Source of the DNA: Allonocardiopsis opalescens
Lineage (GTDB): Bacteria > Actinomycetota > Actinomycetes > Streptosporangiales > Streptosporangiaceae
Direction of reading: 5' to 3'
Length of the DNA: 64,000 nucleotides
Assembly: GCF_003002095.1 (NCBI RefSeq)
Contig: NZ_PVZC01000001.1
Coordinates: 682,001-746,000 of the forward strand
Part shown: positions 1 to 10,276 of the stretch, piece by piece
How the letters are laid out: the number at the start of each line of letters is the position of its first letter
How positions within the stretch are numbered: position 1 is the stretch's first letter
Notes under the pieces: model-generated
Told to the model about the DNA's origin: nothing
Database searches by the model: none
What the model saw: the letters and a program-made list of their open reading frames with translations, nothing else
Made by a program: the position numbers and the translations under genes

Positions 1-905
1 TCCTGCGGCTGTTCGCCTCGGTGAACGCCGACAGCTTCACCGGCCGCGTCGTCCGCGACGCCGCCACCACCGGGGTGGTGGGCCAGGCCGCCAACGTGCT
101 GCCGCCGGTGGCGATGGCGCGGCTCAACCGGTGGATGTACCGCAAGGGCGAGCCGGCCATCACCGCCGCGGCCGCGGGCACCGCGGCGGCCGCCGCGGCC
201 GGGGTGCGCGGCCGGGGCGGCCAGCCCGGCACCGACGACCCCGAGGCCGCGGGCACCCCGGGCGAGGGCGAGACCGGCCGGGCGCGGGTGCGCGGCGGCG
301 GCCCCAACCGCCAGTCCGGCAGCCCGCCGCCGCTCAACCTGCCCACCCGGCCGGGCGAGCAGCCCGGCACCGGTACCGCCCCCGGCACCGGCGCGGCGCC
401 GCCGCCGCTCGGCGTGGCGCCGCCCTCCGGCTCGCCGCGGCCCATCCCGTGGCGGTCCAGCTCCGGCACGCCCGCCAATGTGCGGCCCGTGTCGGCGAGC
501 CCGCCGCCGCGCGGCCAGGACAGCGCGGGCGGGGGAGGCGGCGACGCCTACGCCGGCGGACCGTCCGAGGCGCCGCCCCGCTCCGGCGGCGGCGCCCCGT
601 TCGGCGGCGGTGGCGGCGGCGCGGGCGGCTGGTTCTCCGGCGGCCGGCGCGGCGGCTCCGAGCCCGCGCCGCGCCCGCGCCGGGAGCGGCCGCGCGACGG
701 CGGCCGGCGCGAGGGCCCCGCGCGTCCCCGCGGCGGCGAGCCCGCCGCCGGGCGCCGGTCCGACGCGGCCGCCCGGCCGCGTCCCGACGGCTGGTTCGAC
801 GCGGAGCGCGACGAGGCGCCGCCGCTGTGGGAGACGCCGCGCCGCCGCGGCAGCGCTCGCGGGGGAGACGTGCCGTTCTGGCTGCGCCCCGGCGACCGCG
901 ACTGA
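1..905 (+). CDS. C-terminal part of a membrane-associated protein with a Pro/Gly/Arg-rich tail (possible T4SS VirB6-like); 5' end outside window
   Basis: The frame is already open at the first complete codon (position 3, reading L-R-L-F-A-S before the GTG at 21), so the true start probably lies to the left. About the first 50 visible residues look like the end of a globular or membrane domain. The remaining ~230 residues are a low-complexity Pro/Gly/Arg/Ala tail, presumably a disordered cytoplasmic segment. It is followed after 44 bp by a single-pass VirB8-like protein and then by a cell-wall hydrolase. That order fits the end of an actinobacterial type IV secretion (conjugation) operon, where a multi-pass VirB6/TrbL-like protein often ends in such a tail. 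The assignment rests on context only, since no diagnostic motif is visible. Confidence 0.55.
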   Translation, partial: LRLFASVNADSFTGRVVRDAATTGVVGQAANVLPPVAMARLNRWMYRKGEPAITAAAAGTAAAAAAGVRGRGGQPGTDDPEAAGTPGEGETGRARVRGGGPNRQSGSPPPLNLPTRPGEQPGTGTAPGTGAAPPPLGVAPPSGSPRPIPWRSSSGTPANVRPVSASPPPRGQDSAGGGGGDAYAGGPSEAPPRSGGGAPFGGGGGGAGGWFSGGRRGGSEPAPRPRRERPRDGGRREGPARPRGGEPAAGRRSDAAARPRPDGWFDAERDEAPPLWETPRRRGSARGGDVPFWLRPGDRD

Positions 906-949
906 CGGACGGCGCGACGGTGGGGCACGGGTGACCGAGGAGTCAGCGG

Positions 950-1618
950 GTGGCTAGGGAACTGTCCGACGGGCAGCGCAAGGCCCTGTTCGGGGTGCTG
1001 GTACTGGTGCTGGTCGCCTTCGGCGGCTACATCCTGTTCTTCCGGCCCGACGGCGGCCAGGAGGTCGCCGCGGAGCCGGACCCGGGAGCGGAGGCGGCGG
1101 CCGGCGCGCCGTCCACCCCGGCCGGCCCGCCGCCGGATGCGGCCGAGCCCGCCGAGGGCGGCGCGTCGGCGTCGGGCGGGGCGGAGGCCGACGTGTTCGC
1201 CTGGTTCCCCGTCGACCGCGAGGAACTGCTGGCGGCCGCCGCGGTCGCGGAGGAGTTCGCCGTCGAGTACACCCGCTTCGACTACCGTGAGTCCGTCGAG
1301 GACGCGGTCGCGCGGATGAACGAGCTGTCCACCGAGGAGTTCGCGGGCGGCGCGGCCAGCGCGGGCGGCGGCGCGGCGCGCGAGGAGCGCGTCACGGCGC
1401 AGACCGTCACCACCAGCACCGCCACGATCGACGCGGTGCGCGACATGTCGGCGAGCACGGTCATCTTCGAGGTGGGCGTGCGGACCAGTACCGCGGAGGC
1501 CGGCGGCGCCCCCCAGGACGACGCCGAGAACCTGCTGGTCACCGTGGTCTACGAAGGCGGCGCCTGGCTGGTGTACGACCTGGCGCCCGCCGACGTGGGG
1601 AACCAGGGGGAGGGCTAG
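950..1618 (+). CDS. Single-pass membrane protein with VirB8/NTF2-like extracytoplasmic domain
   Basis: 222 aa from a GTG start preceded by GAGGAG at 937-942. A short charged N-terminus leads into one hydrophobic helix (about residues 13-31), then an acidic Ala/Pro-rich linker (about 35-80). A compact C-terminal domain follows (about 85-215), with an N-terminal helix pair and later alternating strands. One TM helix plus an exported alpha/beta domain is the architecture of VirB8/TcpC-like components of type IV secretion systems, whose domain has an NTF2-like fold. Family membership is inferred from architecture. The gene ends 5 bp before the cell-wall hydrolase, so the two are almost certainly co-transcribed. 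Confidence 0.6.
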   Translation: MARELSDGQRKALFGVLVLVLVAFGGYILFFRPDGGQEVAAEPDPGAEAAAGAPSTPAGPPPDAAEPAEGGASASGGAEADVFAWFPVDREELLAAAAVAEEFAVEYTRFDYRESVEDAVARMNELSTEEFAGGAASAGGGAAREERVTAQTVTTSTATIDAVRDMSASTVIFEVGVRTSTAEAGGAPQDDAENLLVTVVYEGGAWLVYDLAPADVGNQGEG

Positions 1619-1623
1619 CGGCG

Positions 1624-2808
1624 ATGGCCCCGGACACCCCCCACCCCCTGGGCTCGACCCTGCTGCGCCGGATCGTGCGCGACGACTCCGGCGGTGTGCG
1701 CGGCGGCTGCCTGCTGGCCGTCGGCGCCCTGGCCGCGCTGCTGCTGCTCGGCATCGGCGCCCCGATGATGATGGGCCCGCCCTCGCCGCTGGTCCAGCTG
1801 ATGGCGCAGAGCTGCGAGGAGGGCGGTGGGCAGGACCAGGACCAGCCCGCCCCGTCCGTGCTGGCCAATGGCGAGATCCCCAGCGACTACCTGGAGATGT
1901 ACACCGAGGCCGGCGAGGAGGCCGGCGTCCCCTGGAACGTGCTGGCCGCCATCGGCCAGCGCGAGACCCGGCACGGCACCTGGGACGCCGAGGGCGTCAC
2001 CAGCGGCGCGAACCCGTGGGGCGCGGCCGGCCCGATGCAGTTCGGCATCGGCGGCGCGGCCGGCAACACCTGGGGCGGCGAGCCCGAGCAGCCGGCCAGT
2101 GAGCGCGAGGGCGTGAACGGCTTCGGCATCGACGGCGACGGCGACGGCATGGTGAGCGTCTACGACCCCGGCGACGCCATCCCGGCCGCCGCCGACTACC
2201 TGGTCGCCCACGGCGCGCCGGAGAACATCCGCGAGGCGCTGTTCGCCTACAACCACGCCAACTGGTATGTCAACGAGGTGCTGGAGATCGCCGCCGCCTA
2301 CGCCGACGGCGACTTCGACGTGGTGGAGCGCGAGCGGCAGACGGCCGAGTGCGTCGTCAACGTGGCCGAGGCGAGCCTCGAAGCGCCCAACGAGCTGGTG
2401 CAGACCGTCATCGACTTCGCGATGGCGCAGCGCGGCCTGCCCTACGTGTACGGCGCCACCGGGCCGGACGCCTACGACTGCTCCAGCCTGATGATGCGCG
2501 CCTACGAGCAGGTCGGCGTGACCATCCCGCGCATCTCCCAGGACCAGTGGAACTTCGGCCCGAGCATCCCGATCGGCCAGGAGCAGCCCGGCGACCTGGT
2601 GTTCTTCGACATCTCCCGGGCCGGTGAGCCCCCCGGGCCCGGACACGTCGGCATGGTCATCGGCGACAACCTGATGATCGAGGCGCGGGGACGCGCCTAC
2701 GGCATCCTCACCGGTCCCTACCAGGGCGAAGGGCGCGCCCAGGTGCTCGGCTTCACCCGGCCGCTCGCCCACGAGCAGGTCAGAGAGCAGCTGGGCCTCG
2801 ACGGATGA
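1624..2808 (+). CDS. Membrane-anchored two-domain peptidoglycan hydrolase (lytic transglycosylase-like + NlpC/P60)
   Basis: 394 aa. One TM helix lies at about residues 26-48, so both enzymatic domains should be outside the cell. A lysozyme/transglycosylase-like domain (about 85-225) carries the candidate catalytic Glu in GQRETRHG, followed by GPMQFG and the late FAYNHANWY block. An NlpC/P60 domain (about 260-390) has its catalytic Cys in YDCSSL and His in GHVGMVIG. Such enzymes cut glycan strands and stem peptides. In conjugative systems the VirB1-like hydrolase opens the wall for the channel, and its place directly after a VirB8-like gene fits that role. General wall remodelling is the alternative. 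Domain calls are firm; the secretion role is inference. Confidence 0.85.
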   Translation: MAPDTPHPLGSTLLRRIVRDDSGGVRGGCLLAVGALAALLLLGIGAPMMMGPPSPLVQLMAQSCEEGGGQDQDQPAPSVLANGEIPSDYLEMYTEAGEEAGVPWNVLAAIGQRETRHGTWDAEGVTSGANPWGAAGPMQFGIGGAAGNTWGGEPEQPASEREGVNGFGIDGDGDGMVSVYDPGDAIPAAADYLVAHGAPENIREALFAYNHANWYVNEVLEIAAAYADGDFDVVERERQTAECVVNVAEASLEAPNELVQTVIDFAMAQRGLPYVYGATGPDAYDCSSLMMRAYEQVGVTIPRISQDQWNFGPSIPIGQEQPGDLVFFDISRAGEPPGPGHVGMVIGDNLMIEARGRAYGILTGPYQGEGRAQVLGFTRPLAHEQVREQLGLDG

Positions 2809-2893
2809 CCGGCGGATGACCCTCCCCGTCCGGCGGAGCCGGGCGGGGCGGTACGGGGCGCGGCGCGGGCCGCGCGGGGGGAAGGGCGCGGAC

Positions 2894-3343
2894 GTGTCGG
2901 AGGCCACGCGCGAGCCGGTGCCGGCTCCGCCGGGCACGACCCTGGTGGTCGGCGCGGCGATCGTCAGGGACGGGCGGCTGCTCGCCGCGCAGCGGGCGGC
3001 GCCGGCCGCGCTGCGCGGCGGCTGGGAGTTCCCAGGCGGCAAGGTCGACCCGGGGGAGACCCCGGTGCAGGCGCTGCTGCGGGAGTGCCGCGAGGAACTC
3101 GACGTGCGGGTGGAACCGGGCCCCGAGCTGCTTCCGCGCACGGGCGCGGCATGGCCGCTGAGTGAACGCGCGGTGATGCGGGTGTGGCTGGCGCGGGTGG
3201 CTGAGGGGGAGCCGCGTGCGGTGGAGCACCTGGCCCTGCGCTGGCTGGCCGCCGACGAACTGCTCGACGTCGCCTGGCTCGCCGCCGACCTGCCGGTGGT
3301 GGCGGCGGTGCGGCCGTATCTGAGCGGCGCGTGGGTCTCCTAG
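2894..3343 (+). CDS. mutT: NUDIX hydrolase, MutT/8-oxo-dGTPase type
   Basis: About 149 aa from the GTG at 2894, preceded by a GGGGGAAG run. The frame is open back to 2816, but the extra 26 residues are Arg/Gly-rich and unlike a family N-terminus. A complete NUDIX box (GX5EX7REUXEEXGU) is visible as GGKVDPGET followed by [15 protein letters not shown] and the short length match the MutT clade that removes oxidised dGTP from the nucleotide pool. Exact substrate cannot be told from sequence. It lies between the T4SS-like operon and typA; the spacing to typA is 65 bp if typA starts at 3409. Confidence 0.85.
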   Translation: MSEATREPVPAPPGTTLVVGAAIVRDGRLLAAQRAAPAALRGGWEFPGGKVDPGETPVQALLRECREELDVRVEPGPELLPRTGAAWPLSERAVMRVWLARVAEGEPRAVEHLALRWLAADELLDVAWLAADLPVVAAVRPYLSGAWVS

Positions 3344-3408
3344 ACTTGGGGTATCTTCCCGCCGCGCCGGGCGCGGCCCTGTCTCACCTGGATCGAGTCG
3401 AACTCCCC

Positions 3409-5277
<1,869 letters not shown>

Positions 5278-5399
5278 GCCTCCGGCCGCCCCCGGGCACC
5301 GGGTGCGGCGCGCGTATCGTGACTCCGCCGCGCTGGACGCGGCACGCACGGCCGGGCAGCATGGCGCTGTCCGGCTGCGCGGCGTGAGGACGGTCCCTG

Positions 5400-6650
5400 G
5401 TGACTTCGGTGGAGCCCCCCGGTTCGGCCCTGGCCGAACCCACCCGCCCGGTGCGCGCCCCGTGGGTGGCGCTGCTGGCGCTGGCCAACCTCGGCCTGAT
5501 GATCGGCTACTACGGCCCGCTGCAGATCCTGCTGCCGTCGCGGGTCGCCGAGATCGCCCCCGGCGGCGACGTGGTGGCGCTCGGCTGGATCACCGCCGCG
5601 GGCGCCGCCGTCTCCCTGGTCGTCAACCCGCTGGCCGGGGCGCTGTCGGACCGCACCGCCGGGCGCTTCGGCCGCCGCCGGCCCTGGGTGCTGCTCGGCG
5701 CGGTGGCCGGGGCGCTGGCGCTGTGCCTGCTGTCGGCGCAGGCCACCGTGGTCGGCCTGCTGATCGGCTGGTGCCTGGCGCAGGGCAGCCTGAACGCGCT
5801 GCACGCCGCCCTGTACGCCGCCGTGCCCGACCGGGTGCCGGTGGGCCAGCGCGGCGCGGTGTCCGGCTGGCTCGGGGTGCCGCGGGCGCTGGGCATCGTG
5901 GTCGGCGTTTTCGTGGTGACCATCCTGGTCACCGACGGCACCTGGGGCTTCGTCGCGGTCGGCGCGCTGGTGCTGGTCTGCGCGCTGCCCTTCACCCTCA
6001 CCCAGCCCGAGCCGCCGCTTCTGCGCGAGCAGCGCCCGCCCTTCAGGGCCCGCGCCTTCCTGGCCGGCTTCTGGGTGGACCCGCGGCGGCACCCCGACTT
6101 CGGCTGGGCCTGGACGACCCGCTTCCTGATGCAGCTCGGCAACGCGATGGCCACGCTGTACCTGCTGTACTTCCTGCGCGACGCCGTCGGCCACCCCGAG
6201 CCCGACACCGGGCTGCTCGTACTGATCCTCGTCTACACCTGCGCCGTCATCGCCACCACGGTCGTCGGCGGCATGGTCTCCGACCGCATCGGCAGACGCC
6301 GCGGCCTGGTCTGCGTGGCGGGCGTGGTGATGGCCGTGCCCGGCGTGGTCCTCGCCTTCGTCCCCGACTGGACCGCCGCCATCGCCTCGGCCGTCGTGCT
6401 CGGCCTCGGCTACGGCGTCTACCTCTCCGTCGACCACGCCCTGGTCACCCAGGTCCTCCCCAGCGCCTCAGGCCGCGCCAAGGACCTCGGCATCATCAAC
6501 ATCGCCGACTCCGCCCCCCAGGTCCTGGGCCCCGCCCTGGCCGCCCCCCTCGTCGCCTACCTGGGCGGCTACACCACCCTCTACCTGACGGTGGCCGCCG
6601 TCACGGTCCTGGGCGCCGTCCTCGTCTGGCGGATCAAGAGCGTGCCCTAG
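5400..6650 (+). CDS. MFS transporter, GPH/SLC45-like
   Basis: 416 aa from a GTG start, with about 12 hydrophobic segments. The loop after TM2 reads GALSDRT followed by GRRRPW, the version of MFS motif A typical of glycoside-pentoside-hexuronide and SLC45-like carriers. A second copy, VSDRIGRRR, lies in the second half (about residue 295). Substrate cannot be inferred, although sugars or small glycosides are the usual cargo. It stands alone between typA and a small hypothetical gene, with no regulator beside it. Confidence 0.85.
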   Translation: MTSVEPPGSALAEPTRPVRAPWVALLALANLGLMIGYYGPLQILLPSRVAEIAPGGDVVALGWITAAGAAVSLVVNPLAGALSDRTAGRFGRRRPWVLLGAVAGALALCLLSAQATVVGLLIGWCLAQGSLNALHAALYAAVPDRVPVGQRGAVSGWLGVPRALGIVVGVFVVTILVTDGTWGFVAVGALVLVCALPFTLTQPEPPLLREQRPPFRARAFLAGFWVDPRRHPDFGWAWTTRFLMQLGNAMATLYLLYFLRDAVGHPEPDTGLLVLILVYTCAVIATTVVGGMVSDRIGRRRGLVCVAGVVMAVPGVVLAFVPDWTAAIASAVVLGLGYGVYLSVDHALVTQVLPSASGRAKDLGIINIADSAPQVLGPALAAPLVAYLGGYTTLYLTVAAVTVLGAVLVWRIKSVP

Positions 6651-6686
6651 GCCGGCCGCACGAGCGGCCGCCGCGGCGGGCCGATA

Positions 6687-7214
6687 ATGGCCGGTATGCC
6701 GACGAACGGGTACTGGGACCGACTGATGGACGCGCTGCCGGCCGACCGGCGCGCCGCCGCCCTGGCCCTGCGCGACCGCCTCGCCGAACTGGGCCACCCC
6801 GAGCCGGAGGCCGGGGCGGCCGCCGAGATCGACGCCGATGCGCCGGAACTGGCCCGCTTCCTGGCGCTCCGCTCGCTGTGGCCGACCCTGATCGACTCCT
6901 GGGCCGCCCCAGGCGCCCTGGAGTCGCTGCCCGCGGGCCGCCGGCTGCTGGCGGCGGGTGCCGACGCCGACGACCTGGCCAGGCTGGCCCGCAACGCCGC
7001 TCAGGCGGCCGCCTTCGGAGTGCTCCACCACCTCACCGGCATGGGCCGCGACCCCGAGGCGCCGGCCGACACCCCGGGCTGGGCACTGATGGAGACCCGC
7101 CCCGCCGAGGCCGCCGGTGAGGACGTGCTCACCGGCCGGACCCTGGAGTCCCTGCACGAGGACCTGATCACGCTCGATCCCTCCGGCGAGGACGGCGCCG
7201 ACCTCCTCCGCTGA
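6687..7214 (+). CDS. Hypothetical helical protein
   Basis: 175 aa, soluble, mostly alpha-helical by composition and rich in Ala/Leu/Asp/Glu. No signal peptide, TM segment or known motif is visible. The start could be ATG 6687 or ATG 6696. Codon use is strongly GC3-biased like its neighbours, so it is very likely real. It starts 36 bp after the MFS gene on the same strand and converges with the Sdh1 operon. Function not recognised. Confidence 0.7.
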   Translation: MAGMPTNGYWDRLMDALPADRRAAALALRDRLAELGHPEPEAGAAAEIDADAPELARFLALRSLWPTLIDSWAAPGALESLPAGRRLLAAGADADDLARLARNAAQAAAFGVLHHLTGMGRDPEAPADTPGWALMETRPAEAAGEDVLTGRTLESLHEDLITLDPSGEDGADLLR

Positions 7215-7365
7215 GCGGCCCTGCGGATCGCCGCGACGCATCGTCGGAGAGGTCGATCGCGCCGTCGATGAGCTCGTCGACGAACTCCAGGCGCCTGCGG
7301 CGCCCGGCGATCTCGTCCAGGTCCTTGTCGACGGCCTCCACCTCGGCCGCGGTCTCCGGCTCCAC
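7168..7365 (-). CDS. Possible small acidic protein or gene remnant downstream of sdhB1
   Basis: A 65-codon frame starting at GTG 7365 and overlapping the end of the preceding plus-strand gene antisense. From about 7365 to 7250 the codons have the GC3 pattern of a real gene and encode a charged helix (for example DKDLDEIAG and LEFVDELIDG). After about 7240 the pattern breaks into Arg/Gly-rich sequence. It could be a short gene ending sooner than the stop suggests, or the remains of a longer one. No clear ribosome binding site is visible. Confidence 0.3.
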   Translation of the reverse strand: MEPETAAEVEAVDKDLDEIAGRRRRLEFVDELIDGAIDLSDDASRRSAGPLSGGGRRRPRRRDRA

Positions 7366-7412
7366 AGCTGCACGATGGCCGCGCGGCCCGGCGGACGGTG
7401 CCGATGACCGCC

Positions 7413-8189
7413 TCAGGTGTTCGGCACCTTCGGGGTGTCCTTGGCCGGGCGGCGGCCGATCTTGGAGCCGAGCCAGACGACCGGGTCGTACCTGCGCGAG
7501 GCGACCCGCTCCTTGAGCGGGATCAGCGCGTTGTCGGTGATCTTGATGTGCTCGGGGCAGACCTCGGTGCAGCACTTGGTGATGTTGCAGTAGCCGAGCC
7601 CGAAGTCGTCCTGGGCGATCATCCGGCGGTCGGCGGTGTCCTCGGGGTGCATCTCCAGTTCGGCCACCCGCATCAGGTAGCGCGGGCCGGAGAAGTGCTC
7701 CGTGTTCTCCTCGTGGTCGCGGATCACGTGGCAGACGGTGTTGCACAGGAAGCACTCGATGCACTTGCGGAACTCCTGCGAGCGCTCGACGTCCACCTGG
7801 CGCATCCGCATCTCGCCCGGCTTCACCCGCGGGTCGGGGGTGAAGGACGGGATCTGGCGCGCCTTGGTGTAGTTGTACGACACGTCGGTGACCAGGTCCC
7901 TGATGACGGGGAAGGTGCGGATCGGCGTGACGGTGATGACGTCGTCGGGCCCGAAGAGGTTCATCCGGGTCATACAGGCCAGCCGCGGGCGCCCGTTGAT
8001 CTCCACCGAGCACGAGCCGCACTTGCCCGCCTTGCAGTTCCACCGCACCGCGAGGTCGGGCGCCTGGGTGGCCTGCAACCGGTGCAGGACGTCCAGGACC
8101 ACCTCGCCCTCGTTCACCTCCACCGTGTAGTCGACCAGCCGGCCCTCGCCGGCGTCGCCGCGCCAGATCCGGAAGCTCGCCTTGCTCAT
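7413..8189 (-). CDS. sdhB: Succinate dehydrogenase/fumarate reductase iron-sulfur subunit, Sdh1 type
   Basis: 258 aa. The N-terminal 2Fe-2S ferredoxin domain has Cys 52, 57, 60 and 72 (CKAGKCGSC, then RLAC). The C-terminal domain has CIECFLCNTVC (residues 143-153) and CNITKCCTEVC (201-211) for the 4Fe-4S and 3Fe-4S centres. It passes electrons from the flavoprotein to the membrane anchor. It is the last gene of a three-gene minus-strand operon (anchor, flavoprotein, iron-sulfur). That composition matches Mycobacterium Rv0249c-Rv0247c (Sdh1) rather than the b558-type complex further right. Confidence 0.95.
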   Translation of the reverse strand: MSKASFRIWRGDAGEGRLVDYTVEVNEGEVVLDVLHRLQATQAPDLAVRWNCKAGKCGSCSVEINGRPRLACMTRMNLFGPDDVITVTPIRTFPVIRDLVTDVSYNYTKARQIPSFTPDPRVKPGEMRMRQVDVERSQEFRKCIECFLCNTVCHVIRDHEENTEHFSGPRYLMRVAELEMHPEDTADRRMIAQDDFGLGYCNITKCCTEVCPEHIKITDNALIPLKERVASRRYDPVVWLGSKIGRRPAKDTPKVPNT

Positions 8190-8283
8190 GGTCGCCTCCC
8201 CTTCCCGCTCGTCGTGCGGACGGCGCGGCCCGGCGGCCGCTCCGGCGCGGGGCGCGCGACCGCCCCCGCGGACCGTCCCGCCG

Positions 8284-10251
8284 TCACGGCCGCTCCCCCT
8301 CGGGGAGCTCGGCCAGTTCGGCTTCGGTCAGGTACTTCGCCAGCTCGCTCCGCTCGAAGAGGGCGAGCAGGTCGTCGCGCATCCGCTCCAGCGGCCGGCG
8401 GCCAAGGGTGACCTGCTCGCCGGCCGGATCGGCCCGCAGCACCAGGGTGGTGGTGCGCCACTCCGGCGACATCTCGGGGAAGTCGTCTCGGGTGTGGCCG
8501 CCCCGGCTCTCCTGCCGCTCCAGCGCCGCCATGGCGGTGCCGATCGAGACGAGCAGCATATTGCGCAGGTCGAGCGCCAGATGCCAGCCGGGGTTGTAGG
8601 GCCGGGCGCCCTGGGCGCTGACGTGCGCGACCCGCTCCTTGAGCTTGTCCAGCGAGTCGAGCGCCTGCTTCATCTCGTCGGCGCGGCGGATGATGCCGAC
8701 GAGGTCGTTCATGGTCTGCTGCAGCTCCTGGTGCAGCAGGTACGGGCTCTCGCCGCCGGTCCGCTCCAGCGGCGCCAGCGCGGTGGCGCGCGCCGCGTCC
8801 AGGTCGGCCTCGCCGACCCGCGGCCGGTCCTCGCCGAGGCCGTCGACGTAGGAGGCGGCGCCCAGCCCGGCGCGGCGCCCGAACACCAGCAGGTCGGACA
8901 GGGAGTTGCCGCCCAGCCGGTTGGAACCGTGCATACCGCCGGCCACCTCACCGGCCGCGAACAGCCCCGGCACGGTGGCCGCGGTGGTGTCGGGGTCGAC
9001 CTCGACACCGCCCATCACGTAGTGGCAGGTGGGGCCGACCTCCATCGGCTCGGCCGTGATGTCGACGTCGGCCAGCTCCTTGAACTGGTGGTGCATCGAC
9101 GGCAGCCGCCGCCGGATCTCCTCGGCGGGCATCCGGGTGGACACGTCCAGGAAGACGCCGCCGTGGGGTGAGCCGCGGCCCGCCTTCACCTCGGCGTTGA
9201 TGGACCGGGCCACCTCGTCCCTGGGCAGCAGCTCCGGCGGGCGGCGGTTGTTGTCGGGGTCGGTGTACCAGCGGTCCGCCTCCTCCTCGGTCTCCGCGTA
9301 CTGGCCGCGGAAGACCTCGGGGACGTAGTCGAACATGAACCGCTTGCCCTCGGAGTTGCGCAGCACGCCGCCGTCGCCGCGCACCGACTCGGTGACCAGG
9401 ATGCCCTTGACGGACGGCGGCCAGACCATGCCGGTGGGGTGGAACTGCACGAACTCCATGTTCAGCAGGGTCGCCCCGGCGCGCAGGGCCAGCGCGTGGC
9501 CGTCGCCGGTGTACTCCCAGGAGTTGGAGGTGACCTTGAAGGACTTGCCGATGCCGCCGGTGGCCAGCACCACCGCCGGCGCCTCGAACACGACGAACTC
9601 GCCGGTCTCGCGCACGTAGCCGAAGGCGCCGGCGATGCGCTCGCCGTCCTTGAGCAGCTCGGTGACGGTGGTCTCGGCGTAGACGCGCAGCATGGCGTCG
9701 GGGTCGCCGAGCCGCTCGGCGTCGGCCTGCTGCAGGGCCACGATCCGCTGCTGGAGGGTGCGGATCATCTCCAGGCCGGTGCGGTCGCCGACGTGGGCCA
9801 GCCGCGGGTACTCGTGGCCGCCGAAGTTGCGCTGGCTGATCCGGCCGTCGGCGGTGCGGTCGAAGAGCGCGCCCCAGTGCTCCAGCTCCCAGACCCGGTC
9901 CGGCGCCTCCTTGGCGTGCAGCTCGGCCATGCGGGGGTTGTTGAGGAACTTGCCGCCCCGGATCGTGTCGCGGAAGTGGACCTGCCAGTTGTCGCGGGCG
10001 TTGACATTGCCCATCGCCGCCGCGGCGCCGCCCTCGGCCATCACGGTGTGCGCCTTGCCGAACAGCGACTTGCTGATCACGGCGGTCTTCTTGCCCTGCT
10101 CCCTCGCCTCGATCGCGGCGCGCAGGCCGGCGCCCCCGGCTCCGATCACCACGACGTCGTAGCGGTGCCGGGCGACGGGAGCGGCCGCGGCGCCGTCGCC
10201 CTCCGCGCCGGCTGGGGAGGGTCCGGGCTGCTGGTCTGCTGGTGTGGACAT
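8284..10251 (-). CDS. sdhA: Succinate dehydrogenase/fumarate reductase flavoprotein subunit, Sdh1 type
   Basis: 655 aa. The N-terminus has a dinucleotide-binding GAGGAGLRAAIEA motif. The His in KAHTVMAEGG is the expected covalent FAD attachment site. Substrate-site features include HGSNRLGGNSLSDLL and the conserved His/Arg blocks. It oxidises succinate to fumarate on the cytoplasmic face. A short Pro/Ala/Gln-rich leader (about 28 residues) precedes the FAD motif. An AGGAGA lies 12 bases before the ATG. The gap to the anchor gene is only 25 bp. Confidence 0.96.
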   Translation of the reverse strand: MSTPADQQPGPSPAGAEGDGAAAAPVARHRYDVVVIGAGGAGLRAAIEAREQGKKTAVISKSLFGKAHTVMAEGGAAAAMGNVNARDNWQVHFRDTIRGGKFLNNPRMAELHAKEAPDRVWELEHWGALFDRTADGRISQRNFGGHEYPRLAHVGDRTGLEMIRTLQQRIVALQQADAERLGDPDAMLRVYAETTVTELLKDGERIAGAFGYVRETGEFVVFEAPAVVLATGGIGKSFKVTSNSWEYTGDGHALALRAGATLLNMEFVQFHPTGMVWPPSVKGILVTESVRGDGGVLRNSEGKRFMFDYVPEVFRGQYAETEEEADRWYTDPDNNRRPPELLPRDEVARSINAEVKAGRGSPHGGVFLDVSTRMPAEEIRRRLPSMHHQFKELADVDITAEPMEVGPTCHYVMGGVEVDPDTTAATVPGLFAAGEVAGGMHGSNRLGGNSLSDLLVFGRRAGLGAASYVDGLGEDRPRVGEADLDAARATALAPLERTGGESPYLLHQELQQTMNDLVGIIRRADEMKQALDSLDKLKERVAHVSAQGARPYNPGWHLALDLRNMLLVSIGTAMAALERQESRGGHTRDDFPEMSPEWRTTTLVLRADPAGEQVTLGRRPLERMRDDLLALFERSELAKYLTEAELAELPEGERP

Positions 10252-10276
10252 CGCTGGGCCGTGTCTCCTGGGGTGC

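Noticed and set aside
3331-3408. Upstream extension of typA
   Set aside because: Overlaps the NUDIX gene and gives residues that do not belong to the family; ATG 3409 fits better.
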